Positions 15,140 to 24,448 of a stretch of 31,296 nt of DNA are shown piece after piece. Numbering within the stretch: the first letter of the stretch is position 1; every line of letters begins with the position of its first letter. The notes under the pieces were generated by a model. It had not been told where the DNA came from. It was given only the letters and a program-made list of their open reading frames with translations, and ran no database searches. Both the position numbers and the translations under genes were made by a program. This DNA is from ATX-6F1 sp943369485 (GTDB lineage Bacteria; Cyanobacteriota; Cyanobacteriia; PCC-6307; Cyanobiaceae), in NCBI GenBank assembly GCA_943369485.1, contig CALRNH020000021.1:1-31296 (forward strand), read 5' to 3'.

Positions 15140-16345
15140 TCAAAGGGGCCTCCAGCACAGGCCTGGCTCCGCGATCACCCTCCCGGCGAGCTCCAGTTCC
15201 AACAGGCGGCTGGCCACCTCAGGCGCCGGACTGCCCAGGTCATGACAGAGGTCTTCCAGGCTCGCCCCTTGCCCCAACACCCGCAGCAGCTCCCCCTGGC
15301 CGCCTCCAAGGACGAACCCTGCCTGTGCCGGTCCGGCCCGATCAACCGATCGTCCTTGAACAGCAGCGCCCGCCGCCGGCTTCAAGGGCCCTGGACCCAG
15401 CTGGCGGATCAGGTCGGCGGGGTCGAGCAGGGCCGAAGCGCCCCGGGCCAGCAGCCTGTTGCTGCCCGCCGCCGAAACCTTTCCCGCATCCGCCGGCACC
15501 ACCCAGAGGGGAAGACCCTGGTCCCAGGCCAGGGCCGCCGACTGCAGGGCACCACTGACCACGGGGCACTCCACCAGCACCACTGCCCTGGCCAGGGCCA
15601 CCTGCAGGCGGTTACGGGCAGCGAAATTGCCAGGGTGCACCCCAGCTCCAGGGGTCTGTTCGGACATCAGCAGGCCTTGGGCCGCCACCTGCCGCTGCAG
15701 CTCCCCGTGATGGCGGGGGTAGATCCGCTCCAGGGGAGTGCCCAGCACCGCCACAGGCCGCCCCCCCTGGGCCAGACAACCCTCATGGGCCGCCGCATCG
15801 ATGCCCTCTGCGAGGCCGCTCACCACCGGCCAACCGGCCAGCGCCAGGGCCTTGCCGATGGCCCGGGCCATGACGAGACCATGGCGGGAGGGACGGCGGG
15901 TGCCCACCACCGCCACCGCCTGGCGGCGCCGCAACGGGGACCAGAGGCTGCCGCAGCCTTGCCAGTGGAGCGCAAGCGGAGGCCGCTCCAACTCCAGCAG
16001 GGCCCCTGGGAAGGCGGGATCCCCCGGCAGCAGCACCCGTCTCGGACGATCGCCCCTGCACAACGCACTCAGAGGCTCAGGGCCGAGGCGCCGCCGATAG
16101 GCCTCCAGCTTGCCAAGCACAGTGGGGCCCATCCCCGGCACCGCAGCCAGGTGATTGAGGGGGGTCCTCCAGGCGGCCCCCAGGTCACCGCAATGACGCT
16201 CCAAGGCCGTGAGTCGGCTCCAGCCGACTCCAGGGCATCCGCGCCAGACGAGCCACCAAAGACGCCGGCTCTCACCCCAGCCCAAGGACCTGCGGCGCGC
16301 GCCCACGCCGAACGGAACGAGCAGTAGATCCCCCAACCGCAGCAA
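15140..16345 (-). CDS. dprA: DNA processing protein DprA
   Basis: DprA loads RecA on incoming single-stranded DNA in natural transformation. The 401-residue protein (from TTG 16345; GTG at 16306 would remove 13 residues) has an N-terminal helix-hairpin-helix region with VPGMGPTVLGKLE near 68-80, the Rossmann core VAVVGTRRPSRHG at about 144-156, and SGLAEGIDAAAHEG near 180. The DNA-binding motif GNFAARNRL near 240 and the winged-helix end SRLLELELAGRVI are all present. The start is uncertain because there is no ATG. The gene begins 17 nt after the thioesterase stop. Together with comF at 26.2 kb it suggests transformability. Confidence 0.92.
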   Translation of the reverse strand: MLRLGDLLLVPFGVGARRRSLGWGESRRLWWLVWRGCPGVGWSRLTALERHCGDLGAAWRTPLNHLAAVPGMGPTVLGKLEAYRRRLGPEPLSALCRGDRPRRVLLPGDPAFPGALLELERPPLALHWQGCGSLWSPLRRRQAVAVVGTRRPSRHGLVMARAIGKALALAGWPVVSGLAEGIDAAAHEGCLAQGGRPVAVLGTPLERIYPRHHGELQRQVAAQGLLMSEQTPGAGVHPGNFAARNRLQVALARAVVLVECPVVSGALQSAALAWDQGLPLWVVPADAGKVSAAGSNRLLARGASALLDPADLIRQLGPGPLKPAAGAAVQGRSVDRAGPAQAGFVLGGGQGELLRVLGQGASLEDLCHDLGSPAPEVASRLLELELAGRVIAEPGLCWRPL

Positions 16346-16362
16346 AGCAATACATTTGTACT

Positions 16363-16842
16363 CTAAGGCTCTTGCTGGCCATTGGGCCCCAGCCCCAGGC
16401 GCTCGATCGCCCGTTCCAGATCCTCTGGCAGTCGCCGCAGCAACCGCCGTGGCGCCGGCTTGGCGCCCGTCTTGGGCAGCTGAACCAGCACCAGCTCCAC
16501 CCGGGCCTCGGCGGCCACATCACCCTCGCCATTGAGAAAGGTGCTGTGCCAGGGCAGCCGCAGGCCCCGCCGGGGCTGGATCGTGCTCCACAGTTCAAGG
16601 GCCTCACCATGCAACAGGGCCTGGCGGTAATGGATCGAGAGGGCCACCACCGGCAGCTCGAGCCCCCGGGCCGAGAGGTCGCTGTAATCCAGCCCAGCCG
16701 CCGCCAGCGCCTCCACCCGGGCCTCCTCGAGAAATCCCAGGTAGGCGCCGTGCCACATCACGCCGGCGTGGTCGGTGTGCTGGGGGAGCACCCGCCGCCG
16801 CAGGCACCAGCCACGCTTCATGACGTCCTCTGGGTTCGTCAA
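16363..16842 (-). CDS. Acyl-CoA thioesterase, 4-hydroxybenzoyl-CoA thioesterase fold
   Basis: A 159-residue hot-dog fold protein of the YbgC/4HBT group that should hydrolyse an acyl-CoA or acyl-ACP thioester. The family sequence is visible: RVLPQHTDHAGVMWHGAYLG near 18-37, with the Asp in TDHAGVM as the likely catalytic residue, and FLEEARVEALAAAGLDY near 38-54. Cyanobacterial homologues next to photosynthesis genes include 1,4-dihydroxy-2-naphthoyl-CoA thioesterases of phylloquinone synthesis; this role is possible but unproven. ATG at 16821 (MKRGWCLRR) has a purine-rich AGAGGA just upstream and may be the real start. First gene of the dprA operon; diverges from the stress-protein gene. Confidence 0.85.
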   Translation of the reverse strand: MTNPEDVMKRGWCLRRRVLPQHTDHAGVMWHGAYLGFLEEARVEALAAAGLDYSDLSARGLELPVVALSIHYRQALLHGEALELWSTIQPRRGLRLPWHSTFLNGEGDVAAEARVELVLVQLPKTGAKPAPRRLLRRLPEDLERAIERLGLGPNGQQEP

Positions 16843-16864
16843 CGGCCCGATTGCGTTTCAGCCA

Positions 16865-16870
16865 TAGGCT
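16865..16870 (+). promoter_or_regulatory. -10 box (TAGGCT) of the universal stress gene
   Basis: TAGGCT ends 22 nt before the ATG at 16893. It favours that ATG over the TTG at 16851, which lies upstream of the box. Confidence 0.4.
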
Positions 16871-16892
16871 GCCAAACAGCGGTGCCAGCCCC

Positions 16893-17741
16893 ATGTTTCG
16901 CAATGTTCTGATCGCCGACTCCGGCAAGGGCCACGTTGAAGAAATGGTGCGCATGCTGCGCGCCATCCCGGTGTTCCGGCAAGCGCGCCTCAACCTGTTG
17001 CACGTGGTCCCCGAGCAGGCCGGCGAGAACTTCCAGGAGCACTGGCAGAACGCCGCCGGGCTGGTGGCCGAGGCCGTGAAACGGCTGGGGCTCGACCCGA
17101 GCGAGATCAACACGATCATTCGCCAGGGCGACACCAAGCAAACCGTGCTCAAGGTGGCCGATGAGCTGGACAGCGATCTGATCGTGATGGGCTCACGGGG
17201 CCTGGGTCGCCTGCAATCCATCCTCAGCAACAGCGCCAGCCAATACGTCTTCCAGCTCTCCACTCGGCCGATGTTGCTGGTGCGGGACGACCTCTACGTG
17301 CGTCACATCAACCGCATTGTCGTGGCCATCGACGGCACCGGCGTCGGCGATGACGCCCTCCGCCTGGCCTGCGAACTGGTCAAGGACATCCCCGGGGGCA
17401 GCCTCACAGGAATTCACATCACCCGTCAGGAGGTGCCCCCCTCCCGCGGGGGCAAAACCCCTGCCGATGAGGTGCTGGACAAGGCGGTTCAGCGGGCCCG
17501 CGGCTTCGGGGTGCAGCTCAAGCCCGAGCACCGCAGCGGGGATGTGGGTCGCACCTTCTGCGCCGCGGCCGAAGAACTCAAGGCCGATCTGGTGGTGATC
17601 GCCTCCCAGGATCGTCGCCCCCTGGTGGCCAAAGGGCTGGTGGACATCGACAGGCTCCTGGGCAGCTCCGTGAGCGATTACATCCGTGTGCATGCCCCGA
17701 CACCGGTGCTGCTGGTGCGCGAACCCGAGGGCCGCCTCTGA
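16893..17741 (+). CDS. Tandem universal stress protein
   Basis: A 282-residue cytoplasmic protein with two USP domains in one chain. The first (1-135) starts MFRNVLIADSGKGH and contains VMGSRGLGRLQSILSNSAS with the GxxGxxG-type ATP-binding loop; the second (138-282) begins INRIVVAIDGTGVGDDAL, has DLVVIASQDRRP and ends LLVREPEGRL. The second domain lacks the first's GSRG form, so only the first is likely to bind nucleotide. Such proteins act in energy or redox stress adaptation; no precise role is known. The TTG at 16851 would add 14 unsupported residues, so ATG was used. Divergent from the thioesterase gene, convergent with psbM. Confidence 0.9.
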   Translation: MFRNVLIADSGKGHVEEMVRMLRAIPVFRQARLNLLHVVPEQAGENFQEHWQNAAGLVAEAVKRLGLDPSEINTIIRQGDTKQTVLKVADELDSDLIVMGSRGLGRLQSILSNSASQYVFQLSTRPMLLVRDDLYVRHINRIVVAIDGTGVGDDALRLACELVKDIPGGSLTGIHITRQEVPPSRGGKTPADEVLDKAVQRARGFGVQLKPEHRSGDVGRTFCAAAEELKADLVVIASQDRRPLVAKGLVDIDRLLGSSVSDYIRVHAPTPVLLVREPEGRL

Positions 17742-17752
17742 AGGGGCCCCTT
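17741..17752. repeat. 12-bp palindrome between convergent genes
   Basis: AAGGGGCCCCTT is a perfect palindrome at the end of the stress-protein gene (its first base is the last base of the stop codon) and 12 nt before the psbM stop. It could form a short stem working as a weak two-way terminator, but there is no T run and the loop would be minimal. Confidence 0.3.
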
Positions 17753-17764
17753 TACGTTGACGGG

Positions 17765-17869
17765 TCAGCTCTGACGGCTGCTGGTCTGGATGTAGAGAAC
17801 GATCAGGAAGACGGCTGGCACCAGAACGAACAGCAGGCTGGCGACGAAGCCGAGATCGTTGGTTTCCAT
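17765..17869 (-). CDS. psbM: Photosystem II reaction centre protein M
   Basis: PsbM (34 residues) is a single-helix thylakoid subunit at the dimer interface of photosystem II. The frame METNDLGFVASLLFVLVPAV... ends IQTSSRQS, which is the typical PsbM sequence: a short acidic lumenal start, one membrane span and a polar stromal end. Too short to stand out in a coding search, yet well recognised. TACGGT on the minus strand (17892-17897) lies 22 nt before the ATG. Its neighbours, a ferredoxin and psbB, are the expected picocyanobacterial context. Confidence 0.96.
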   Translation of the reverse strand: METNDLGFVASLLFVLVPAVFLIVLYIQTSSRQS

Positions 17870-17891
17870 TGCTGCTGACCGGAGCAACTGG

Positions 17892-17897
17892 ACCGTA
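17892..17897 (-). promoter_or_regulatory. -10 box (TACGGT) of psbM
   Basis: The minus strand reads TACGGT, ending 22 nt before the psbM ATG, matching the spacing of the other -10-like boxes here. Confidence 0.35.
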
Positions 17898-17953
17898 TCA
17901 CCGGCACCAGGGCGCTTTCAGCGCCGCTTCACCGCTCGTTGCGGTTTGGACCT

Positions 17954-18439
17954 TCAACCTGGCTCACGCCCATCGGCTTCAGCCCCAGCGGGCGCGGTCA
18001 ATGAATCGGTGGCCTCAGCGGGCTCGGATCCCTCAACGGCCTCAGGCTGGGGCACCTCGGGCCAGGCCATGGGGCCCTCGGCCAAAGGAGCCTGGCGGGC
18101 GGCCTCCAGACGGGCGGCGCCATCGGCCAGCCCCACCTGGGGGCGAGTCAGCACCATCACCGATTTCATGACCAAGGTCTGGCAGGCCAGACGCCAATCC
18201 TGGGGGCGATGGCGCAGTTTCTGATCCTCCACGGCCGTGCGGTTGCTCAAGGCGCCAGGGGCGCCTTCGGCGACCACACCGACAAAACAGGTGATGCATT
18301 GGCCGCAGCCGTTGCAGTTGCCGAGCTTGCCTTTGAGGCCATACATCTCCACACCCTGGCGCAGGGCCACATCGCGCAGGTTCTCGCCGGGGTAACACTC
18401 CACCTCGAGGCCCTCGCGAACAAAACGGATGACGGGCAT
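17954..18439 (-). CDS. 2Fe-2S ferredoxin with extended C-terminal tail
   Basis: A 161-residue protein with a beta-grasp ferredoxin domain (1-100) that should hold one 2Fe-2S cluster and carry electrons, probably for a stromal partner near photosystem II. Likely ligands are Cys42, Cys48 and Cys51 in GNCNGCGQCITCF plus Cys86 in LACQT, an adrenodoxin-like spacing; Cys45 is an extra. The ATG at 18439 begins MPVIRFVREG, the family start; the frame stays open upstream by chance. After about residue 105 there is a 55-residue acidic, alanine- and proline-rich tail with no structural signal, unlike usual ferredoxins of about 100 residues. It diverges from psbB. Confidence 0.85.
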   Translation of the reverse strand: MPVIRFVREGLEVECYPGENLRDVALRQGVEMYGLKGKLGNCNGCGQCITCFVGVVAEGAPGALSNRTAVEDQKLRHRPQDWRLACQTLVMKSVMVLTRPQVGLADGAARLEAARQAPLAEGPMAWPEVPQPEAVEGSEPAEATDSLTAPAGAEADGREPG

Positions 18440-18600
18440 GGCGACAAGGGCAGACGAAGCAACATTCTGAGACCCCAGGTTGCGATTTGTAACCACCAGG
18501 GCTGGCGCCACGTCCCCGCAGGAAGGCTCCGGCACGGCCATCGCCATCACGGCACGTTTCAGCTGAGGAGATCAGGGGACCTCGGGTGATCGATACCCCC

Positions 18601-18606
18601 TACGAT
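18601..18606 (+). promoter_or_regulatory. Possible -10 box (TACGAT) of psbBT
   Basis: TACGAT lies 91 nt before the psbB ATG, implying a leader of about 85 nt, longer than for most genes here. The surrounding 60 nt repeat GATCG five or so times, which may be composition only. In the same spacer a minus-strand GTTACAAA (18486-18493) is one half of an RpaB/HLR1-like site. Confidence 0.3.
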
Positions 18607-18697
18607 CGCCAGCACGGATCGATCCTTCCTTTGCGTCGATCGTTCTGCTGTCGTGGCTTCCACCACGCAGCTGTTTGTTTCCCCGGACCTAACCCCC

Positions 18698-20257
18698 ATG
18701 GGATTGCCCTGGTATCGGGTGCACACGGTCGTCATCAACGACCCGGGCCGCTTGTTGGCCGTGCACCTCATGCACACCGCTCTGGTAGCTGGCTGGGCCG
18801 GCTCCATGGCGCTCTACGAGCTCGCGATCTTCGACCCTTCCGATCAGGTCCTCAACCCCATGTGGCGCCAGGGCATGTTCGTCATGCCCTTCATGGCCCG
18901 CCTGGGCGTCACTGGCAGTTGGGGAGGCTGGAGCGTCACCGGTGAAACCGGCGTGGATCCAGGCTTCTGGAGCTTCGAGGGTGTCGCCGCCGCCCACATC
19001 GTTTTCAGCGGCCTGCTTTTCCTGGCCGCCATCTGGCACTGGACCTACTGGGATCTGGAGATCTGGCAGGACCCCCGCACCGGTGAACCTGCCCTGGATC
19101 TGCCCAAGATCTTCGGCATCCACCTGCTGCTGGCCGGTCTGGCCTGCTTCGGTTTCGGTGCCTTCCACCTCACCGGTGTCTTCGGGCCTGGCATGTGGGT
19201 CTCGGACCCCTACGGACTGACCGGCCACCTCGAGGCGGTCCAACCGTCCTGGGGTGCTGAGGGGTTCAACCCCTTCAACCCGGGCGGCATCGTGGCCCAC
19301 CACATTGCCGCCGGCATCGTCGGGATCATCGCCGGCATCTTCCACATCACAACCCGGCCACCGGAGCGGCTTTACAAGGCTCTGCGCATGGGCAACATCG
19401 AAACGGTTCTGGCCAGTGCCATTGCCGCCGTGTTCTTTGCGGCCTTCATCGTCGCCGGGACCATGTGGTACGGCGCTGCCGCAACGCCTGTGGAGCTGTT
19501 CGGTCCCACGCGCTATCAGTGGGATCAGAGCTACTTCAAAACAGAGATCAACCGGCGGATTCAGACCGCGCTCGACGGCGGTGCCTCCAAGACCGAGGCC
19601 TATGGAGCCATTCCCGAGAAGCTGGCCTTCTACGACTACGTCGGCAACAGCCCCGCCAAAGGCGGCCTGTTCAGGGTTGGTCCGATGGTCAACGGCGATG
19701 GCCTGCCCACCGGCTGGCTGGGCCACATCAGCTTCACCGACAAGCAAGGTCGTGACCTAGAGGTCCGCCGGCTGCCGAACTTCTTCGAGAACTTCCCTGT
19801 GGTTCTCCAGGACCAGGACGGCATCGTGCGGGCTGACATCCCCTTCCGCCGCTCCGAGGCGAAGTACTCCTTCGAGCAGACCGGCGTAACGGCCACCGTC
19901 TACGGAGGCGCCCTCAACGGTCAGACCTTCAGCGATCCTGCCGAAGTCAAGCGTTTGGCTCGCAAGGCCCAACTGGGTGAAGCGTTCGAATTCGACCGCG
20001 AGCGCTACCACTCCGACGGCACCTTCCGCAGCTCACCGCGCGGCTGGTTCACCTTCGGCCACGCCACCTTCGCTCTTCTGTTCTTCTTCGGCCACATCTG
20101 GCACGGAGCACGAACCCTCTACCGCGACGTGTTTGCCGGCATCGATCCCGATCTTGGCGAGCAGGTGGAATTCGGCCTGTTCCAGAAACTGGGTGACCGT
20201 TCCACCCGTCGGCTTCCCGAGGGCTACGTGCCCCCGGCCGGCACAACCCTCAGTTGA
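18698..20257 (+). CDS. psbB: Photosystem II core antenna CP47
   Basis: CP47 is the inner antenna protein of photosystem II, holding chlorophylls and carotenes on six membrane helices and passing energy to the reaction centre. The 519-residue product begins MGLPWYRVHTVVINDPGRLL and shows the conserved loop-helix pattern, chlorophyll-binding histidines (for example AVHLMHTALVAGW), and the large lumenal loop between helices V and VI. The frame is open 15 codons upstream, but this ATG gives the invariant start. psbT follows after 24 nt and the two share a terminator. Confidence 0.99.
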   Translation: MGLPWYRVHTVVINDPGRLLAVHLMHTALVAGWAGSMALYELAIFDPSDQVLNPMWRQGMFVMPFMARLGVTGSWGGWSVTGETGVDPGFWSFEGVAAAHIVFSGLLFLAAIWHWTYWDLEIWQDPRTGEPALDLPKIFGIHLLLAGLACFGFGAFHLTGVFGPGMWVSDPYGLTGHLEAVQPSWGAEGFNPFNPGGIVAHHIAAGIVGIIAGIFHITTRPPERLYKALRMGNIETVLASAIAAVFFAAFIVAGTMWYGAAATPVELFGPTRYQWDQSYFKTEINRRIQTALDGGASKTEAYGAIPEKLAFYDYVGNSPAKGGLFRVGPMVNGDGLPTGWLGHISFTDKQGRDLEVRRLPNFFENFPVVLQDQDGIVRADIPFRRSEAKYSFEQTGVTATVYGGALNGQTFSDPAEVKRLARKAQLGEAFEFDRERYHSDGTFRSSPRGWFTFGHATFALLFFFGHIWHGARTLYRDVFAGIDPDLGEQVEFGLFQKLGDRSTRRLPEGYVPPAGTTLS

Positions 20258-20281
20258 TCGCCAGTTCCTCGAGGTAACCCA

Positions 20282-20377
20282 ATGGAGAGCTTCGCCTACA
20301 TCCTGATCCTCGCCCTTGCGATCTCGACCCTGTTCTTCGCGATCGCGTTCCGTGATCCCCCGAAGATCGGTAAGTGA
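20282..20377 (+). CDS. psbT: Photosystem II reaction centre protein T
   Basis: PsbT (31 residues) is a one-helix subunit of photosystem II at the dimer interface. The frame MESFAYILILALAISTLFFA... ends FRDPPKIGK, which is the standard PsbT sequence with one membrane span and a stromal basic tail. It is too short for a length-based gene search. It lies 24 nt after psbB on the same strand and is followed by an intrinsic terminator. Confidence 0.97.
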   Translation: MESFAYILILALAISTLFFAIAFRDPPKIGK

Positions 20378-20398
20378 TCCCTTCTTTTGGATCCCCCC

Positions 20399-20426
20399 AG
20401 CCCCTCGCCCCAGCGAGGGGCTTTTT
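20399..20426 (+). terminator. Intrinsic terminator of psbBT
   Basis: A 9-bp stem (AGCCCCTCG/CGAGGGGCT, 6-nt loop) is followed by five T residues. It lies 21 nt after the psbT stop. Confidence 0.9.
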
Positions 20427-20588
20427 GATGGTCTCCTGCGCCCCATCGTGAGGCCCTGAGCGCCCCATTGGCCTCAACCCTCGCCACGCGGCCAGGGCGT
20501 GGCGATTCCGCCTTGGAGCGCACCGCTTGGGCGCCGGAACGACGAAACCCATTGCGGCGGAAGTCTTCTCAATGGGCAAATCCATGTC

Positions 20589-20594
20589 TAGACT
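20589..20594 (+). promoter_or_regulatory. -10 box (TAGACT) of nrdR
   Basis: TAGACT ends 26 nt before the nrdR ATG, the same hexamer and nearly the same spacing as for petB. Confidence 0.4.
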
Positions 20595-20620
20595 TCTCAA
20601 GCTTGCGCGTTAACCAAGGG

Positions 20621-21127
20621 ATGCAATGTCCCTCCTGCCAACACACCGATAGCCGCGTTCTTGAGTCCCGTTCCGCAGACTCGGGAAGGAGTGTGCGGCG
20701 TCGGCGGGAATGCCTGAACTGTGAGCACCGCTTCACCACCTACGAACGCGTCGAAACAGTTCCGGTCACGGTGATCAAGCGCAACGGCAGCCGCGAAACC
20801 TTCAACCGCGCCAAGCTCCTCCATGGCCTCCTGCGGGCTTGCGAGAAAACGGGCCTTGAACCAGCCCGCCTGGAGGGCGTCGTCGATGACATCGAAGTGG
20901 TGCTGCAGCAACGCAGCGGCCGAGAGGTGAGCAGCGGCGAGATCGGCGAACTCGTGCTCCAGGAATTGAGCGAGATGAGCGAGGTGGCCTACGTGCGCTT
21001 TGCCTCGGTCTACCGCCAGTTCAAAGGCGTCAGCGATTTCGTCGCCACCCTCGAAGGTCTGAGCCGCCGACCTGGCCAATCCCGCAAGGGCTCCTCCAAC
21101 GGCACCACCCTGGCCGCCGTGGGCTGA
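20621..21127 (+). CDS. nrdR: Transcriptional repressor NrdR
   Basis: NrdR represses ribonucleotide reductase genes according to the ATP/dATP ratio. The 168-residue protein has the N-terminal zinc ribbon CPSC and CLNC (Cys3, Cys6, Cys31, Cys34) and the ATP-cone domain from about 47 to 137 (VIKRNGSRETFNRAKLLHGLLRAC region). The last 20 residues are a disordered tail. ATG 20621 starts MQCPSCQ, the family start; the frame is open upstream by chance. No NrdR-box pair was seen in this window, so its targets lie elsewhere. The psbB-psbT-nrdR-rps1 order is conserved in picocyanobacteria. Confidence 0.97.
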   Translation: MQCPSCQHTDSRVLESRSADSGRSVRRRRECLNCEHRFTTYERVETVPVTVIKRNGSRETFNRAKLLHGLLRACEKTGLEPARLEGVVDDIEVVLQQRSGREVSSGEIGELVLQELSEMSEVAYVRFASVYRQFKGVSDFVATLEGLSRRPGQSRKGSSNGTTLAAVG

Positions 21128-21143
21128 AGGCCTGTCTGCTTTG

Positions 21144-21149
21144 TATAGT
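21144..21149 (+). promoter_or_regulatory. -10 box (TATAGT) of the S1 gene
   Basis: TATAGT is the closest match to the sigma-70 -10 consensus in the window. It is 77 nt before the rps1 ATG, so the leader is about 70 nt and holds a short stem (CCTGTC/GACAGG, 21166-21181) that could be a target for regulation by free S1. No clear -35 element. Confidence 0.4.
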
Positions 21150-21226
21150 CGTACGTTCTGCATGCCCTGTCGGCGGACAGGCGCGCGGATTCCTTCGACC
21201 TGCCCCAGGCAGTCCGCCAACGCCCC

Positions 21227-22279
21227 ATGACCCTGACCCCTTCCGACACCAGCACCACGGCCGATCTCGACCTGGTGATCGAGGACGCGGCCGATCTCGA
21301 CCTGGCCTTCACGGAAGAGGTTCCCACCGCCGATGACCCCAGCAGCCGGGCAGCGGCCCGGGACAGCGACGGCGTGGGGTTCACCCGCGACGAATTCGCC
21401 GCGCTGCTCAGCAAGTATGACTACAACTTCAAGCCCGGCGACGTGGTGAAGGGCACCGTGTTCGCCATGGAGCCAAAGGGCGCCATGATCGACATCGGCG
21501 CCAAGACCGCCGCCTTCATGCCGATGCCGGAGGTGTCGATCAACCGGGTGGAGGCGCTCTCCGACGTGCTCGAACCCGGAGAGGTCCGCGAGTTCTTCAT
21601 CCTCAGCGAAGAGAACGAGGACGGCCAGCTCACCCTTTCGATTCGCCGCATCGAATATCAGCGGGCCTGGGAACGGGTGCGTCAGCTCCAGAAGGAAGAC
21701 GCCACCATCTACAGCGAAGTGTTCGCCACCAACCGGGGCGGCGCCCTGGTGCGGGTGGAAGGTCTGCGCGGCTTCATCCCCGGTAGCCACATCAGCACCC
21801 GCAAGCCAAAGGAAGATCTTGTGGCCGACTTCCTGCCGCTCAAGTTCCTTGAAGTCGACGAAGAGCGCAACCGCCTGGTGCTCAGCCATCGCCGCGCCCT
21901 TGTGGAGCGCAAGATGAACCGCCTGGAGGTTGGCGAGGTGGTGATCGGCACCGTCCGCGGCATCAAGCCCTACGGCGCCTTCATCGACATCGGCGGCGTC
22001 AGCGGCCTGCTGCACATCTCCGAGATCAGCCACGAGCACATCGAGACCCCCCACACGGTGCTCAATGTGAACGACCAAATGAAGGTGATGATTATCGACC
22101 TCGACGCCGAGCGCGGTCGGATCTCGCTCTCCACCAAAGCCCTTGAGCCCGAACCGGGCGACATGCTCACCGACCCTGCCAAGGTGTTCGAGAAGGCCGA
22201 GGAGATGGCCGCCCGCTACAAGCAGATGCTGCTGGAGCAGGCCGAGGAAAACGAGCCCATGGGTGTCACCCTCGACTGA
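21227..22279 (+). CDS. rpsA: 30S ribosomal protein S1
   Basis: S1 binds mRNA at the small subunit and helps unwind it. This 350-residue cyanobacterial form has three S1 RNA-binding domains, compared with six in E. coli: first at about 68-140 (GDVVKGTVFAMEPKGAMIDI), second at 155-220 (VRVEGLRGFIPGSHIS), third at 235-305 (VGTVRGIKPYGAFIDIGGVS class). The N-terminal 50 residues are acidic and disordered (DLDLVIEDAADLDLAF repeat). Its length matches Rps1A of other cyanobacteria. Single transcription unit start; a HAD hydrolase follows after 38 nt. Confidence 0.96.
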   Translation: MTLTPSDTSTTADLDLVIEDAADLDLAFTEEVPTADDPSSRAAARDSDGVGFTRDEFAALLSKYDYNFKPGDVVKGTVFAMEPKGAMIDIGAKTAAFMPMPEVSINRVEALSDVLEPGEVREFFILSEENEDGQLTLSIRRIEYQRAWERVRQLQKEDATIYSEVFATNRGGALVRVEGLRGFIPGSHISTRKPKEDLVADFLPLKFLEVDEERNRLVLSHRRALVERKMNRLEVGEVVIGTVRGIKPYGAFIDIGGVSGLLHISEISHEHIETPHTVLNVNDQMKVMIIDLDAERGRISLSTKALEPEPGDMLTDPAKVFEKAEEMAARYKQMLLEQAEENEPMGVTLD

Positions 22280-22317
22280 CCCCCCGATCAACCCCCCTCA
22301 CCAACTGATTCCACCCC

Positions 22318-23082
22318 ATGGCGCACCTCCAGCTTCGGGGCGTGGATCTTGGTCCGGTACGGGCCGTGCTGTTCGACAAGGACGGCACCCTCAGCCACAG
22401 CGAACCATTGCTGGTGGCGTTGGGATCGGCCCGGATTGAGGCGGCCCTCGAACGGGTGTCGATTGAGCGCCAAAGCCCGTTGCGCGATCTCCTGCAAAGG
22501 GCCTACGGCCTCTGCGATGGCGCCATCGATCCCGCCGGCACAACGGCGGTGGCATCGAGAGCCCACAACCTGATCTCCACCGCCACGGCCTTCTGCCAGG
22601 TGGGGCTGGGCTGGGCAGAGGCTCTAGCCCACAGCGAAGCGGTGTTCGCCCTCAGCGACTGCCTACAGGCCGTTGGTTCCAGGCCCGCCAGCGCCCCCAC
22701 GGCTGGGCTGCTGGACCTGTTGGCCAGCCTGCAGTCGGCCGGTGTGCGCTGCGGAGTGATCAGCAACGACGAGCGTGCAGGCATTCAGCACTTCCTTGAG
22801 TGCCATGGCCTGGAGGATGGCTTCCAGGCGATCTGGAGCGCCGAGCACCGCCCCTGCAAGCCTGATCCGGCCGCCGTTCACGGACTCTGCAACGAACTGG
22901 GCATCGACCCCTCCGACTGCGCCTTGATCGGGGATGCGGACAGTGATCTGTCCATGGCCGCCCTGGCGGGTGTGCCCCTGGTGATCGGCTTCGCCGACGG
23001 GTGGAGCCGCCGACCGTCCCTGAGCGCCCCGCATCTGCCGCTGGAGCGCTGGTCGGAGCTCACCGTCACCGCCTTGGACTGA
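22318..23082 (+). CDS. HAD-family hydrolase (IA-like phosphatase)
   Basis: A 254-residue haloacid dehalogenase-like phosphatase acting on an unidentified small phosphate ester. All four HAD motifs are present: I VLFDKDGTLSHSEP (Asp20 nucleophile, Asp22), II VISND (about residue 149), III CKPDPAAV, and IV LIGDADSDLSMA. The cap is alpha-helical and inserted after motif I, as in phosphoglycolate phosphatase and beta-phosphoglucomutase relatives. Lies 38 nt after rps1 on the same strand and 98 nt before metK; whether it is on the S1 transcript is not clear. Phosphoglycolate phosphatase is possible but not shown. Confidence 0.85.
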   Translation: MAHLQLRGVDLGPVRAVLFDKDGTLSHSEPLLVALGSARIEAALERVSIERQSPLRDLLQRAYGLCDGAIDPAGTTAVASRAHNLISTATAFCQVGLGWAEALAHSEAVFALSDCLQAVGSRPASAPTAGLLDLLASLQSAGVRCGVISNDERAGIQHFLECHGLEDGFQAIWSAEHRPCKPDPAAVHGLCNELGIDPSDCALIGDADSDLSMAALAGVPLVIGFADGWSRRPSLSAPHLPLERWSELTVTALD

Positions 23083-23145
23083 AGGCTTGGATTTCCGCTG
23101 ATCCAGCCAGCCCACTGGAGCACACCTGGGTCATCGAGCAGGAGA

Positions 23146-23151
23146 TAGGCT
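23146..23151 (+). promoter_or_regulatory. -10 box (TAGGCT) of metK
   Basis: TAGGCT ends 29 nt before the metK ATG at 23181. It supports that ATG rather than an upstream start of the same open frame at 23001. Confidence 0.4.
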
Positions 23152-23180
23152 CAGTCCCTTCCAACCCGATACCGGTCGGC

Positions 23181-24434
<1,254 letters not shown>

Positions 24435-24448
24435 ATTCGCCCGCCCCG

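Noticed and set aside
18653..18697. Upstream GTG start for psbB (15 extra residues)
   Set aside because: CP47 begins MGLPWYRVHTVV in the whole family, so the ATG at 18698 is used.
20597..22291. 564-codon minus-strand frame across nrdR and rps1
   Set aside because: Fully antisense to two certain genes; length arises from the codon bias of the real genes.
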